NCBI GenBank assembly: GCA_016793885.1
Contig: JAEUHE010000097.1
Location: 1 to 58,165 of the forward strand
Direction of reading: 5' to 3'
Length of the DNA stretch: 58,165 bases
Source: Verrucomicrobiales bacterium
Lineage (GTDB): Bacteria; Verrucomicrobiota; Verrucomicrobiia; Limisphaerales; UBA11320
A program made the translations under genes and the position numbers. Positions 1-8,483 of the stretch are shown in pieces (the stretch's first letter is position 1; every line of letters starts with the position of its first letter). The notes below the pieces were generated by a model, which searched no databases, was not told the origin of the DNA, and saw only the letters and a list, made by a program, of their open reading frames with translations.

Positions 1-232
1 GATGGGGTTGTGGATTCTATGGCGTTTTCCCCAGGGTAGCTCGTTCCTCCCAACCCTGGGCTTTGAGGCGCAATCCCGTTGGGATAGGGAGGAAGCCCTC
101 CGAACTTGTGGGTAATGCTCAGAGAGGTCTACCGCACTCCATACCGTCAAGCGCCGCGCGAAGCGTGTTGGAGTCGATCGGGAACCGATCCGACAAGGTT
201 TATAGTTCCATAGTCCTGTAGCCCCCTACAGC
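1..232 (+). repeat. Repeat family A, copy 1 (three-hairpin element)
   Basis: No gene is seen before 285. The stretch matches 40848-41080 over most of its first 140 bases. Three stems are shared: CCCAGGGT/ACCCTGGG (30-37 with 53-60), ATCCC-GTT-GGGAT (73-85) and CTGTAG-CCCC-CTACAG (216-231). Loop sequences differ between the copies while the stems are kept, so this looks like a structured dispersed repeat rather than a gene. The left edge lies at or before the window start. Its function is unknown. Confidence 0.7.
129..174 (-). repeat. Repeat family B, copy 1
   Basis: Read on the minus strand, this segment runs ACTCCAA, ACGCT, CGCG, GGC, TGACG, TATGGA, GCGGT. The same order of blocks occurs at 27319-27377, and the TATGGA-GCGGT end recurs at about 43285-43310. 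It is nested inside family A copy 1, between that element's second and third hairpins. It is a dispersed intergenic repeat of unknown role. Confidence 0.55.
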
Positions 233-284
233 TTTTCGCCCCCCCCCGGAGGGACCCCCTCAGCTGTGCGTTCCAACTCGTCGC

Positions 285-1295
285 TTACCTGGAAGCGACC
301 TTATTCTTAGCCCGAGCTTTGTCGCTGAGGCTGTGCAGGAAAGCTACGACAGCTTGAGTCTCCTCGGCGGTCAACTGTTTGCCTAATTGCAGCAATCCCA
401 TGTCTTCGACCGCCCGCCCCAGACTGGACGCCGCCCCATCATGGAAATACGGGGCAGTGAGCCCAATGTTTCGCAGGCTGGGAACCTTGAATTTAAAACG
501 ATCATTCTCATCCTTCGTAATCTCCTCGCGACCCTTGTCTTTGAGATTCGGATAGGGATTCACCAGGCCCAGCTTGTGATAGGCGTTGCCCCCCAGAAGA
601 GGGCCGTTATGGCAGGTCGTGCAACCCGTCGCCATAAACAGCTCCAAGCCTTTCCGTTCCACTCCCGATAGTGCTTGGTCATCGCCCTTCAGAAAATCGT
701 CGAAACGATCGCGAGTCACCAGGGTCCGCTCAAAGGCAGCAATAGCCTTGGCCATATTGTCGTAGGTGATCGGGGATTTCTCGCCCGGGAATGCGGCCGC
801 AAAAAGCGCCGGGTATTGTTTATCCCTCGAGAGTCGCTGAACGACTTCCGTTTCGTTGGGCATCGCCATTTCGACCGGGTTAAGCACGGGGCCTTTGGCC
901 TGATCCTCCAACGTTGCCGCGCGGCCATCCCAGAACTGGGCGACATGGAATCCGGCGTTAAGCACCGTCGGCGCGTTGCGTCCGCCCCGCTTCCCAAAAG
1001 CGCCCGGTGAAAAAGCCTCGTTGTCGACCCCTCCGAGCCCAGCATCCACGCGATGACAGGAGTTACACGACTGACTCTCATTCACCGACAACCGCTTCTC
1101 ATGGAAGAGCGTTCGTCCAAGGGCGATCCGCTCCCGAGAGTCCTTCTCTGCCCCCGGAACTTTGGCGGGCAGCGGGGCGATCACCGCCAGGGCGGCTTTC
1201 CGAAGTTCTGCCGGAGCTTTTGGGGCTTCTGCATATCCGTTCACCACAAGAAGCATCAACGAGCAAGAAAGAGTCAATCGTTTCATAGGTGTCAT
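285..1295 (-). CDS. Di-haem cytochrome c peroxidase (CcpA/MauG family)
   Basis: A periplasmic peroxidase of the bacterial di-haem family, which uses electrons from cytochromes to reduce hydrogen peroxide. Residues 1-23 form a signal peptide (basic start, then a Leu/Val-rich core ending near AEA). Two CxxCH haem sites are visible, CNSCH at 77-81 and CTTCH at 225-229, and the 336-residue length is normal. The C-terminal PSLRN and APYFHDG segments are typical of the family. An alternative Met at residue 4 (1286) would give a slightly shorter signal. The gene stands alone, downstream of the porin and separated from it by a terminator. MauG-like or para-aminobenzoate-type subfamilies cannot be excluded, so the substrate is not certain. 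Confidence 0.9.
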   Translation of the reverse strand: MTPMKRLTLSCSLMLLVVNGYAEAPKAPAELRKAALAVIAPLPAKVPGAEKDSRERIALGRTLFHEKRLSVNESQSCNSCHRVDAGLGGVDNEAFSPGAFGKRGGRNAPTVLNAGFHVAQFWDGRAATLEDQAKGPVLNPVEMAMPNETEVVQRLSRDKQYPALFAAAFPGEKSPITYDNMAKAIAAFERTLVTRDRFDDFLKGDDQALSGVERKGLELFMATGCTTCHNGPLLGGNAYHKLGLVNPYPNLKDKGREEITKDENDRFKFKVPSLRNIGLTAPYFHDGAASSLGRAVEDMGLLQLGKQLTAEETQAVVAFLHSLSDKARAKNKVASR

Positions 1296-1379
1296 GAGGT
1301 TTAGCTTTCAACCAGTCGACGACATAACCTCCAGCAAACTTCGAGAGAAACCTCAGCATATCTTGCCATACAAAAAGCA

Positions 1380-1411
1380 AAACCCTCCTCCGGTTTCCCG
1401 GAGGAGGGTTT
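1380..1411 (-). terminator. Rho-independent terminator of the porin gene
   Basis: A 14-bp perfect stem (1380-1393 with 1398-1411) closes a four-base loop. On the minus strand it is followed by a T-rich tail (TTGCTTTTTG). It lies 27 bp past the porin stop, so it should end the porin transcript before the peroxidase gene. Confidence 0.88.
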
Positions 1412-1437
1412 GTTGATAACTCGATCTTAAATCGAGA

Positions 1438-2673
1438 TTAGAACTTGTAGATCACGTTCGCAGCGACCATGAGGGCGTTGCGGCGATCAGCTGCACCAGA
1501 AGCGTCTTCGCCGAAAGCGAGCGCGCCACCGTCAGCATCGTGGTCCCAGCGGACTTCGAGGCGGCTGATGACATTGGCCCAGAGGTCATACTGGACCGTG
1601 CCGGTCAGAGCCAGAACGCGGGAGGAGTTGGCGGAGAACACGCCAGCGGATTGCTCGAAATGCTCACCACGGACCAAGAAGGTCAACTTCTCAGTGGCCT
1701 TGATGGAAGCATACAGGGAGACCGCATCAGCGTGAGCCGAGGTGGTCGCGGTGCCGCTGCCGTTTTCGGTCCCGACGTAGTCATACGCCACACCGAACTT
1801 CACGCCCGTCCAGGGAGTGTTGATGGTCGCGCCGACATAGTAGTTCTGGATCGCAGGCTGGCCAGCGGTGCTCGCAGAATTGTCAGCACCGTTGATCACG
1901 CCCGCATACAGCATGGAACCAGCGAGGAAGCCGAAGCTATCCGGAGCCTTGATGGACAGAGAGCCCATATAGGTCTTGTAGCTCTCAGCGCGGTTCGGGT
2001 TCGAACGGCTGTTGATGCCAGGGCTGCGGGTATTCGCAACACCAGCGCTCACGCCGATCAGTTCGCTGACCTGGTAAGAGGCGAGCAGACCGGTATGGCT
2101 GGTCGGTTCGACACCGTAGCCATAGCTGTGGGTGTAGTGGGGGTTGTTGACGCGCTCAAAGGTTTCATAACCGATGATGGTGTCAAAGGCACCCATCTTG
2201 AAGTCGATGCCATTGCCAACCGGGGCGCGCAGGCTGACGTACGCCTGCTTGATGCCGACCGTACCAGCGCTCTGCGAGGACACGTTGCCACCCGCACCGC
2301 CGTTGGCGGTAGGATCCCACGAGGTTCCGTTGCTGAACGCGCTGCCGAATCCGGCCAGATCGTCACCGAAACCAAGGTCGACCCGATAACCAGCCGCCCA
2401 GTTGTCCTGAGCGTCCAGCGGCTTCTGAATCGTCAACTGAACATAGTTCAGGTTGAAGCCATCAGCCTTGCCAGCTCCGTTGAACGGAATCGCGGGGTTG
2501 TTGGCATTGCCAGTCCCGAGGTTCCACTGAGCCGATGTGTCGACGAACCCACTGATCGTAGTGGAAGACAGGGAAGTCAGGATGTGCTGACTCGCCTCTT
2601 CCGCCTGCATAACTCCAGGGAGGCTGACCAAACCGACGGCCGCCAAACCCAAAGTCCATTGATTCACTTTCAT
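1438..2673 (-). CDS. Outer-membrane beta-barrel porin (BBP2 / OmpL-like)
   Basis: An outer-membrane diffusion channel of the putative beta-barrel porin-2 type (PF07642). The start at 2673 is chosen because GGAGGA lies 8 bp upstream and is followed by a clean signal peptide (Lys at position 2, hydrophobic core, MQAEE cleavage region). The upstream extension to 2757 is Cys/Ser-rich and unlikely to be translated. The mature protein alternates polar and hydrophobic residues, is rich in Gly, Ala and Asn, and ends in Tyr-Lys-Phe, the terminal aromatic used for barrel insertion. It is 411 residues long. It is a single gene with a strong ribosome site and a strong terminator, which suggests high expression. 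The solute is unknown. Confidence 0.85.
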   Translation of the reverse strand: MKVNQWTLGLAAVGLVSLPGVMQAEEASQHILTSLSSTTISGFVDTSAQWNLGTGNANNPAIPFNGAGKADGFNLNYVQLTIQKPLDAQDNWAAGYRVDLGFGDDLAGFGSAFSNGTSWDPTANGGAGGNVSSQSAGTVGIKQAYVSLRAPVGNGIDFKMGAFDTIIGYETFERVNNPHYTHSYGYGVEPTSHTGLLASYQVSELIGVSAGVANTRSPGINSRSNPNRAESYKTYMGSLSIKAPDSFGFLAGSMLYAGVINGADNSASTAGQPAIQNYYVGATINTPWTGVKFGVAYDYVGTENGSGTATTSAHADAVSLYASIKATEKLTFLVRGEHFEQSAGVFSANSSRVLALTGTVQYDLWANVISRLEVRWDHDADGGALAFGEDASGAADRRNALMVAANVIYKF

Positions 2674-2936
2674 TCTCTGTTCCTCCGCGAATGTTTGTTT
2701 GCTTATCTTATCGCTGCTTGATTTCGACGGACAAAAACAGTTTGTCCATCCCACCAAAACGGTGCATTTGCGCGGTTACATAGGGTAAAAGTTCGGCACA
2801 ACGCAATAAGTTTTTTCATCGCACGTGGAATAGAGGGGAAAATTTTGCCGCATGATTTTATCTATTAGCAGGGTTAAAGGCCTGCGCTCGGCTCCCTTTT
2901 TGGTCGGCCTTCGTGGGTAGGGAAATGTTCAGCGAC

Positions 2937-4031
2937 TCAACGCTGCGAGAAGAAAACAACCGCCAGGATGAGACCGAGGATTCCTAGAACGAGGAAGAAA
3001 ACTTTCACCCAACTCTTCGGGTATTCACCCGCAGTTTCACCTGTATAACCGTTCACGATCACCTGGAAGGATCGACTGCCATAAGTGTACGTGAGGAGCC
3101 AGATCGGCAGGAGCACATGCTTGAATGTTTGCGCGCTATAGTTTGCCTGCACCTGCAAGTTGCGGTGCGTGTCTCCGGGCACTTGAGCCGAGCAAAGATT
3201 CCTGACCTCAGAGTCCATCTGCTCCCGGGACCGCTCGGCCGCCGCACGGAGATCCACTTGATATTGCTCGACCACCCAGCCAGCCAGAAACCCCGCTTCA
3301 TAGGGTACTAGCTCTTGAGTTGGAAATTGATCCACTTCGTCCAGCAGCTTGGGATGAACACCCCGACTGCCGGGAACCAGGGAGTCATCGAAGAAATGTT
3401 CCAAATGCCCAGCGCTGGACTGCCATCGCACCCGCTGGACCCGCCGCGTCAAGGTCTTCCCGCTGGCATCCCGATACTGTTCGGTCTCGTAGTAGTAGTA
3501 ACCTGATTCAGCGGTCCAGGCGGCAGAGACGCGGGCATCAAACGTCCAGTAGGGGATATACACGCCGTGAAGGGTGTCGGTGAGCGCCCGGGATTTAAGC
3601 TTGTTCGGAGCGAGCCATCGATGGCCATACCAAACGCGAATGTTCTCCCGCACAGCGGATTCGGCGATCTTGAATGGAAGCAGGCTCTCCGGGCTGATGG
3701 GCGCCCGGGTTTGCTCGTAGGCCAAGAGCTGAGCCGAACCACAGAAGTCACACCGCTGAGCGACTCGCTTCGGATCGAAGACCGAAATGGCCTGGCAACT
3801 CTGACACTTAACGGACGTGCGTTCCGCCTTCCAGCCCCGGGCATCATCCGGAACCTGTCGCAAGGCAGCAACCAAGTCGTGCTCGTGAATCTCACCAGTG
3901 GTGGGATCGGGCTGCCCCGGAACGACTGTCCCGCAATAGCCACATACCAAAGCCTGCTTGCCTGGATTCCAATGGGCATCCGCACCGCAGCTGGGGCAGT
4001 GGAATTTATTGCGGGCGACGGCTTCCTGCAT
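2937..4031 (-). CDS. Double zinc-ribbon membrane protein partnered with SPFH protein
   Basis: A 364-residue protein of unknown function. Two zinc-ribbon motifs are visible: Cys12/15 with Cys30/33, and Cys76/79 with Cys94/97. A central soluble domain is rich in Tyr and Trp (YIPYWTF region, YYYYE at about 170-180). One transmembrane helix lies at about 343-361, followed by only a few residues, so the bulk should face the cytoplasm. It starts 6 bp after the SPFH gene ends, which implies co-translation. Zinc-ribbon membrane proteins are recurrent neighbours of SPFH proteins related to Bacillus YdjI and phage-shock-type systems. By that association I infer a membrane-stress or microdomain role. 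No enzymatic motif is visible. Confidence 0.75.
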   Translation of the reverse strand: MQEAVARNKFHCPSCGADAHWNPGKQALVCGYCGTVVPGQPDPTTGEIHEHDLVAALRQVPDDARGWKAERTSVKCQSCQAISVFDPKRVAQRCDFCGSAQLLAYEQTRAPISPESLLPFKIAESAVRENIRVWYGHRWLAPNKLKSRALTDTLHGVYIPYWTFDARVSAAWTAESGYYYYETEQYRDASGKTLTRRVQRVRWQSSAGHLEHFFDDSLVPGSRGVHPKLLDEVDQFPTQELVPYEAGFLAGWVVEQYQVDLRAAAERSREQMDSEVRNLCSAQVPGDTHRNLQVQANYSAQTFKHVLLPIWLLTYTYGSRSFQVIVNGYTGETAGEYPKSWVKVFFLVLGILGLILAVVFFSQR

Positions 4032-4037
4032 GGCCGC

Positions 4038-5105
4038 TTATTTGAGGAACTCCTCGATCGCCGCCCGGGTGATGCGATAAGCGCTACCTATCTTCTTGGC
4101 CTTAAGGTCGCCGGCCGTGATGCTGGAAAGCACATCGGCCTCCGTCACGCCCAACAAACGCGCCGCGTCCGCCGGGCTGAGTAAATCCACTGACAGGCCA
4201 GTCGCGGGCGCCGAAGCCGCCGCTGCCGTCGGCAGAGGGGGCGGCTGAGGAGCGCTGCTGAGGGCTCCCTGCTGAACCAGCTGATTGGCCATGGCAAATC
4301 CCATCGCCATCTCCGCCGGGCCACTGGCAGCACCACCACCCTTGCCAAGGCTCTCTGCCATCTGAAACTTCACATAGTCGTTGAGATTGCCGATCGCGGA
4401 CATGCTGGAACGCTTATCCATAGCCTGCTCCACCTCAGGCGGAACCGACACGTTCTCGATCACGAACGAGGTGATCTGGATCCCATACTTGGACTGGGTG
4501 ATCGGGTTGATCGCCGGCAGCAAGGCATCACCCAACTCAGAGTAACGCGTCGCGACATCCAAAACCGGCACCCTGGCTTCGGCGAGTGCCTCGCTGAAAA
4601 TGCTCACGATGCGAGACCGCATCACGTCGGCAAACTCGTCGAGCCGGAAATGATTGTCGGTCCCAGCCACCTCCTTCAAAAAGAGCTTCGGATCCACGAT
4701 CTTGAAATCGTAAGTTCCGAAGGCGCGGGCCCGGACGATGCCCAGGTCATTGTCGCGCATCATCACCGGATTCGAAGTCCCCCACTTGTTGCCAGTGAAG
4801 GTGCGGGTGACGACATAATAGACGTCTGCCTTGAAGGGAGACTCAAACCCGTACTTCCATCCCTTGAGCTTGGTCAGAATCGGGATGTTGTCGGTATTGA
4901 GGGTGTGCTTGCCCGGGCCGAATGTATCGCCGAACTCACCTACGTAGACAAACTGCACCACCTGAGACTCCCGCACGATGAGCTGCGCGCCTCGCTTGAT
5001 AGCTTTGTCATCGTCCGGAAAACGGTAGGAAAGCGTGTCCCGGGAATCGTCCGTCCACTCGATAATCTCGAGTAACTCCCCTTTGATAAAGTTAAGGATA
5101 CCCAT
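4038..5105 (-). CDS. SPFH/band-7 protein with C-terminal HTH domain
   Basis: A cytoplasmic or membrane-peripheral SPFH protein of the YdjI / 'virion core protein-like' class. The start at 5105 (MGILNFIKGELLEIIEW) matches the conserved beginning of that class, while the extension to 5141 does not. The SPFH domain covers about residues 15-245. A short Gly/Ala/Met-rich segment and a Pro/Ala linker follow. The last 50 residues ([18 protein letters not shown] to the end) look like an excisionase/MerR-type helix-turn-helix. In well-known relatives this position carries a zinc ribbon or SHOCT domain instead. It lies between a TPR membrane protein and the zinc-ribbon protein. The scaffold role is from family knowledge, and what the HTH does is unknown. 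Confidence 0.82.
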   Translation of the reverse strand: MGILNFIKGELLEIIEWTDDSRDTLSYRFPDDDKAIKRGAQLIVRESQVVQFVYVGEFGDTFGPGKHTLNTDNIPILTKLKGWKYGFESPFKADVYYVVTRTFTGNKWGTSNPVMMRDNDLGIVRARAFGTYDFKIVDPKLFLKEVAGTDNHFRLDEFADVMRSRIVSIFSEALAEARVPVLDVATRYSELGDALLPAINPITQSKYGIQITSFVIENVSVPPEVEQAMDKRSSMSAIGNLNDYVKFQMAESLGKGGGAASGPAEMAMGFAMANQLVQQGALSSAPQPPPLPTAAAASAPATGLSVDLLSPADAARLLGVTEADVLSSITAGDLKAKKIGSAYRITRAAIEEFLK

Positions 5106-5194
5106 GGGCTGAACTATGCACCAACGTGCCGATTCGTCCATTCCAGAGTTGAGGGAAATGGGGGTCCTCGAGTTGCGGCCAATGTAAAGAGGCC

Positions 5195-5947
5195 CTACCG
5201 CTTTTTCGGACTGAAACCCGGCGGAAGCCCTCCGGTGGAGGGAGGCTCGGGAGGCGGCGACGGGGGAACATCTGCCTCAGGCGCCGATTGCCCCAAACGT
5301 TCCCGCGCCTTCTTGGCCGGGGCGCTTTCCGGATGTTGAGTGCTAATGCGTTTCAGCCACTCCACCGCCTTATCCGTCTGGTTCAGCTTTCCCGAGTAGA
5401 GATTGGCGAGGCGGATCGCGGTCCAGCCCCACCGGTCGGGGTTGAACTTGTGTTTGAGGACCTCCTCCAGCTCCAAGGCGGCGGCCAGGTGATTTTCGAG
5501 ATCTTGCTCGTAAATCTCGGCAATACGGATCGCAGCATAGATCTCACCCGGATGCTTCTTGAGGAACTCGCGCATGAGACCGATCGCCTCCAGGTGCTTC
5601 CCATCCAGAGCCACCTGCTCGGCATGATCGTAGTCGGGATTGTGAACCCCCTCCAGGTTGTCATTGTAGAGAAAGTCGGTGGTGCGATTAGCGAACCACC
5701 GCGAAACCTCCATGGAGATCAGGAACGCCAAACCGATGGCGGCACCCATGAAGCCAAAGGCATAACCCATCATCCGCCCCTGCGCGCCACTGTTGAATCG
5801 CTGAGGCGAGGTGTCGCCGTCTCCCTCGACACGGGGAGTGGCAGCCGCCTCGTTGGATGCCTTATAGTTCTTATAAAACCCACCGGCCGTCCATAGCGTG
5901 CAGGCGGTGAGCACAAGATATAAGACTGCTTTCAACCATGGCTTCAT
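5195..5947 (-). CDS. Membrane-anchored TPR-repeat protein
   Basis: A protein of 250 residues whose start at 5947 (MKPWLKAVLYLV) gives an N-terminal membrane helix at about 6-24. A second helix lies near 65-82 (YAFGFMGAAIGLAFLISM). From residue 110 on, two or three TPR-like helical pairs follow (HAEQVALDGKHLEAIGLM, AAIRIAEIYEQDLENHLAAA, AIRLANLYSGKLNQTDKAVE). The C-terminus is a disordered Pro-rich tail. No catalytic motif is seen. It is upstream of the SPFH gene by 89 bp on the same strand, so it may belong to the same module. I infer a protein-interaction or assembly role at the inner membrane. Confidence 0.7.
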   Translation of the reverse strand: MKPWLKAVLYLVLTACTLWTAGGFYKNYKASNEAAATPRVEGDGDTSPQRFNSGAQGRMMGYAFGFMGAAIGLAFLISMEVSRWFANRTTDFLYNDNLEGVHNPDYDHAEQVALDGKHLEAIGLMREFLKKHPGEIYAAIRIAEIYEQDLENHLAAALELEEVLKHKFNPDRWGWTAIRLANLYSGKLNQTDKAVEWLKRISTQHPESAPAKKARERLGQSAPEADVPPSPPPEPPSTGGLPPGFSPKKR

Positions 5948-6051
5948 AGCTTCGCGGGGAATAGTGCATTTGAAAGGGGTCCAGCGGGAAGCGATTTCTT
6001 CTATTTCCCTGCATTGCCTCCGCCTGAAGCACCCGCTAGAGTTGGCAGCTG

Positions 6052-6555
6052 ATGCAACCAACCGGTTTTCATCGATGGCTATCCTCGGGCCGCCACTTGG
6101 CGTGTTGCCTGCTCCTGATCCTCGGGAGCGGGTGTTCCTCTTTCAATCGTCATTGGAAGGAGGCCGCCCAGAATCCCAGCTCCTCGCCTGGCTTGGTCGG
6201 AGCGTGGGACGGGACCTGGGTTAGCGAAGCCTCGGGGCATCAAGGGCGGCTACGCTGTCTGATTCAGCAGCAAAGCGCCACCCACTATCAGGCCTGGTTC
6301 CGGGCAAACTATGCACGGATCTTCAACGTCGGCTACAAGGTGTCGCTCCAGGTCCGCTCAACCGAGGATCGTCAGGTCTTTCAGGGCGAGGCCAACCTCG
6401 GGTCGTTAGTCGGGGGAGTCTACACTTATGAGGGTTACGCCACCGCAACAAACCTCTTCTCCACTTACCGCTGTCGCATCGATCATGGCCGGTTCGAGCT
6501 GAACCGCCCCCCTGCCGGCCCTGCAGCGGCGTCGGAGCCCAAAGGCCGCCCGTGA
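6052..6555 (+). CDS. Small lipoprotein of unknown function
   Basis: A 167-residue protein whose hydrophobic start ends in a lipobox-like LGSGC at about residues 24-28. It should therefore be a lipid-anchored envelope protein. The mature part has one compact beta-rich region (GAWDGTWVSEASGHQGRLRC onwards) ending in a Pro/Ala-rich tail. I do not recognise a family. It is divergent from the TPR gene. Its stop lies 50 bp before the ABC-F gene, so the two could be co-transcribed. Confidence 0.65.
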   Translation: MQPTGFHRWLSSGRHLACCLLLILGSGCSSFNRHWKEAAQNPSSSPGLVGAWDGTWVSEASGHQGRLRCLIQQQSATHYQAWFRANYARIFNVGYKVSLQVRSTEDRQVFQGEANLGSLVGGVYTYEGYATATNLFSTYRCRIDHGRFELNRPPAGPAAASEPKGRP

Positions 6556-6605
6556 AACCTGCCCTCCTGATCTTGCTTTTCCCGTCCTAAACTTCGTTCC
6601 CCCGC

Positions 6606-8483
6606 ATGCTCACCATCTCTGGACTCTGCAAACACTACGGTAGTCGCACCCTTTTTGAGGATGCCTCCCTCCAAATCACCCGCGGCGAGCGCATCGGACT
6701 GGTGGGACCCAACGGAGCGGGCAAGTCGACCCTGTTCCAGCTGGTGCTCGGCTTTGAAGGACCGGACGACGGCCAGATTGTCTTCGAACGCGGCACCCGG
6801 GTTGGCCACCTTCCCCAGGAGAGCCTGCCGGTCGAACATGAAACCGTGCTGGAATTGGCCACGACGCAGCGTCTCCATTTCCATTCGGACAGTGCCCAGA
6901 CGCACGACGAATTCGAACATCCCGAGGATTATCAATCGGTCGTGAAGGCCAAGCGAATCCTCCGCGGACTCAGCTTTCGAGAAAAGGACTTCGACCGTCC
7001 GGCGCGCGAACTGAGCGGGGGCTGGATCATGCGAGCCCACCTGGCCCGCCTGCTCGTTCAAGAGCCCGACCTGCTCATGCTGGACGAGCCAACCAACCAT
7101 CTCGATCTGGAGTCCCTCATCTGGCTTCAAGATTACCTGGTGAACTATCCCGGCGCGCTTCTGACCATCTCTCATGATAGGGAATTCCTGAATCGCTTGG
7201 TGGGAGGGATCGCCGAGATTCGCAACAGCCAACTGCTCCGCTATCGCGGCAACTACGACGAATACCTGGTTCAGCGTGAAGCCTTTGAGGAGCAGCAGCT
7301 GGCCGCGTATAAGAGCCAGCAGCGGGAGATCGAGAGGCTGATGCTGTTTGTCAACCGCTTCCGGGCCAAGAACACCAAGGCCGCCCAGGCGCAGAGCAAG
7401 CTGAAGCAGGTCGAGCGCATGGAGAAAATCGCCGCGCCGGAGGATGAATCCAAAGGGATTAAGTTCCGTTTTCCGCAGCCGGAGCGGAGCGGACAAAAGG
7501 TGATTACCCTGGCCAACATCCATCACTCCTACGGGCCCAACCCGGTTTACCAAGGGATGGAGTTCCAAGCGGAACGGGGGCAACGGATCGTGCTGGTAGG
7601 TCCCAACGGAGCCGGCAAATCGACGCTGCTTAAAATCCTCGCCGGCGTAGTCACGCCCCAGTCAGGCACGCGCGAGCTGGGCTACAAAGTTAAATTCGGC
7701 TATTTCGCCCAGCATCGGGTGGAGATGCTCCAGGCGGACCGCTCCGTGATGGAGGAGGCGCTCGACACCCCTCAGCGCGTGACCGAGGAGTTTATCCGCA
7801 CTGTGCTCGGTTGTTTTCTGTTCCGCGGCGACGACGTTTTCAAGCCGGTGAAGGTCCTCAGCGGCGGAGAGAAGAGTCGCCTGGCGCTGGTCAAGTTGCT
7901 ATTGGATCCGCCCAACCTGCTCCTGATGGACGAGCCGACCACGCACTTGGACATGGCGAGCATCGAGGCGTTGATCTACGCGCTTGATCAATTCGAAGGC
8001 ACGCTGATCTTCATCAGCCATGATGTGTTCTTCATTCGGGCTCTGGCCAACCACGTCATCCATGTTCAAGACGGGGTGCTGACCCCATACTCTGGGGACT
8101 ACGATTACTACCTCGAGAAGAAGGCCGAGAAGCAGGCTCGGGAGCAGACTCGCCAAGCGGCGGTGAATCCGACCGGGGCAGGCGGAGGCACGAAGTCCGC
8201 CCCGAAATCGAAGGAGGACCGACGCCGTCAAGCGGAGGAACGGCAAGCGCGCTCCCAGGAACGGCGTGAACTCCAGGCCCAGGTGAAGAACCTGGAAACG
8301 ATGATTCACGAACTGGAAAGCAAGCAGGCTTTGTTGACGCAGGAGCTGGAGCAGCCGGAGACTCACCAAAAGAGCGGGCGCGGATTCGAGATCAGCCAGG
8401 AGTTGAGCACGATCAGCGACCGCCTCGGGGCGCTTAACGTTCAATGGGAGAGGGCCGCGACTCAGCTTTCCGGACTGGATTGA
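6606..8483 (+). CDS. ABC-F family ATPase (Uup/YheS-like)
   Basis: A cytoplasmic ABC-F protein with two ATPase domains and no membrane part. Walker A motifs (GPNGAGKST) occur near residues 34-42 and 340. LSGGW and LSGGEKSR signatures are followed by LDEPTNHLD and MDEPTTHLD Walker B segments. The inter-domain linker is charged and helical (about 245-290, the ribosome-contacting P-site tRNA interaction motif in this family). A Lys/Glu/Gln-rich coiled coil occupies about 525-620, as in Uup and EttA relatives. These proteins act on translating ribosomes. Resistance-type ABC-F members also exist, but nothing here marks this one as such. The 3-prime end overlaps the convergent flippase-like gene by 22 bp. 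Confidence 0.93.
   Translation: MLTISGLCKHYGSRTLFEDASLQITRGERIGLVGPNGAGKSTLFQLVLGFEGPDDGQIVFERGTRVGHLPQESLPVEHETVLELATTQRLHFHSDSAQTHDEFEHPEDYQSVVKAKRILRGLSFREKDFDRPARELSGGWIMRAHLARLLVQEPDLLMLDEPTNHLDLESLIWLQDYLVNYPGALLTISHDREFLNRLVGGIAEIRNSQLLRYRGNYDEYLVQREAFEEQQLAAYKSQQREIERLMLFVNRFRAKNTKAAQAQSKLKQVERMEKIAAPEDESKGIKFRFPQPERSGQKVITLANIHHSYGPNPVYQGMEFQAERGQRIVLVGPNGAGKSTLLKILAGVVTPQSGTRELGYKVKFGYFAQHRVEMLQADRSVMEEALDTPQRVTEEFIRTVLGCFLFRGDDVFKPVKVLSGGEKSRLALVKLLLDPPNLLLMDEPTTHLDMASIEALIYALDQFEGTLIFISHDVFFIRALANHVIHVQDGVLTPYSGDYDYYLEKKAEKQAREQTRQAAVNPTGAGGGTKSAPKSKEDRRRQAEERQARSQERRELQAQVKNLETMIHELESKQALLTQELEQPETHQKSGRGFEISQELSTISDRLGALNVQWERAATQLSGLD

Noticed and set aside
232..250. C-run as possible slippage or phase-variation tract
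   Set aside because: It is outside any gene, and the same C-run follows the hairpin in another repeat copy.
1540..2721. Long open frame (393 codons) on the plus strand
   Set aside because: It is antisense to the porin gene, has no family pattern, and the porin has signal, ribosome site and terminator.
6483..7583. Open minus frame of 366 codons
   Set aside because: It lies opposite the ABC-F gene, whose ATPase motifs are certain; the frame is a GC-rich shadow.
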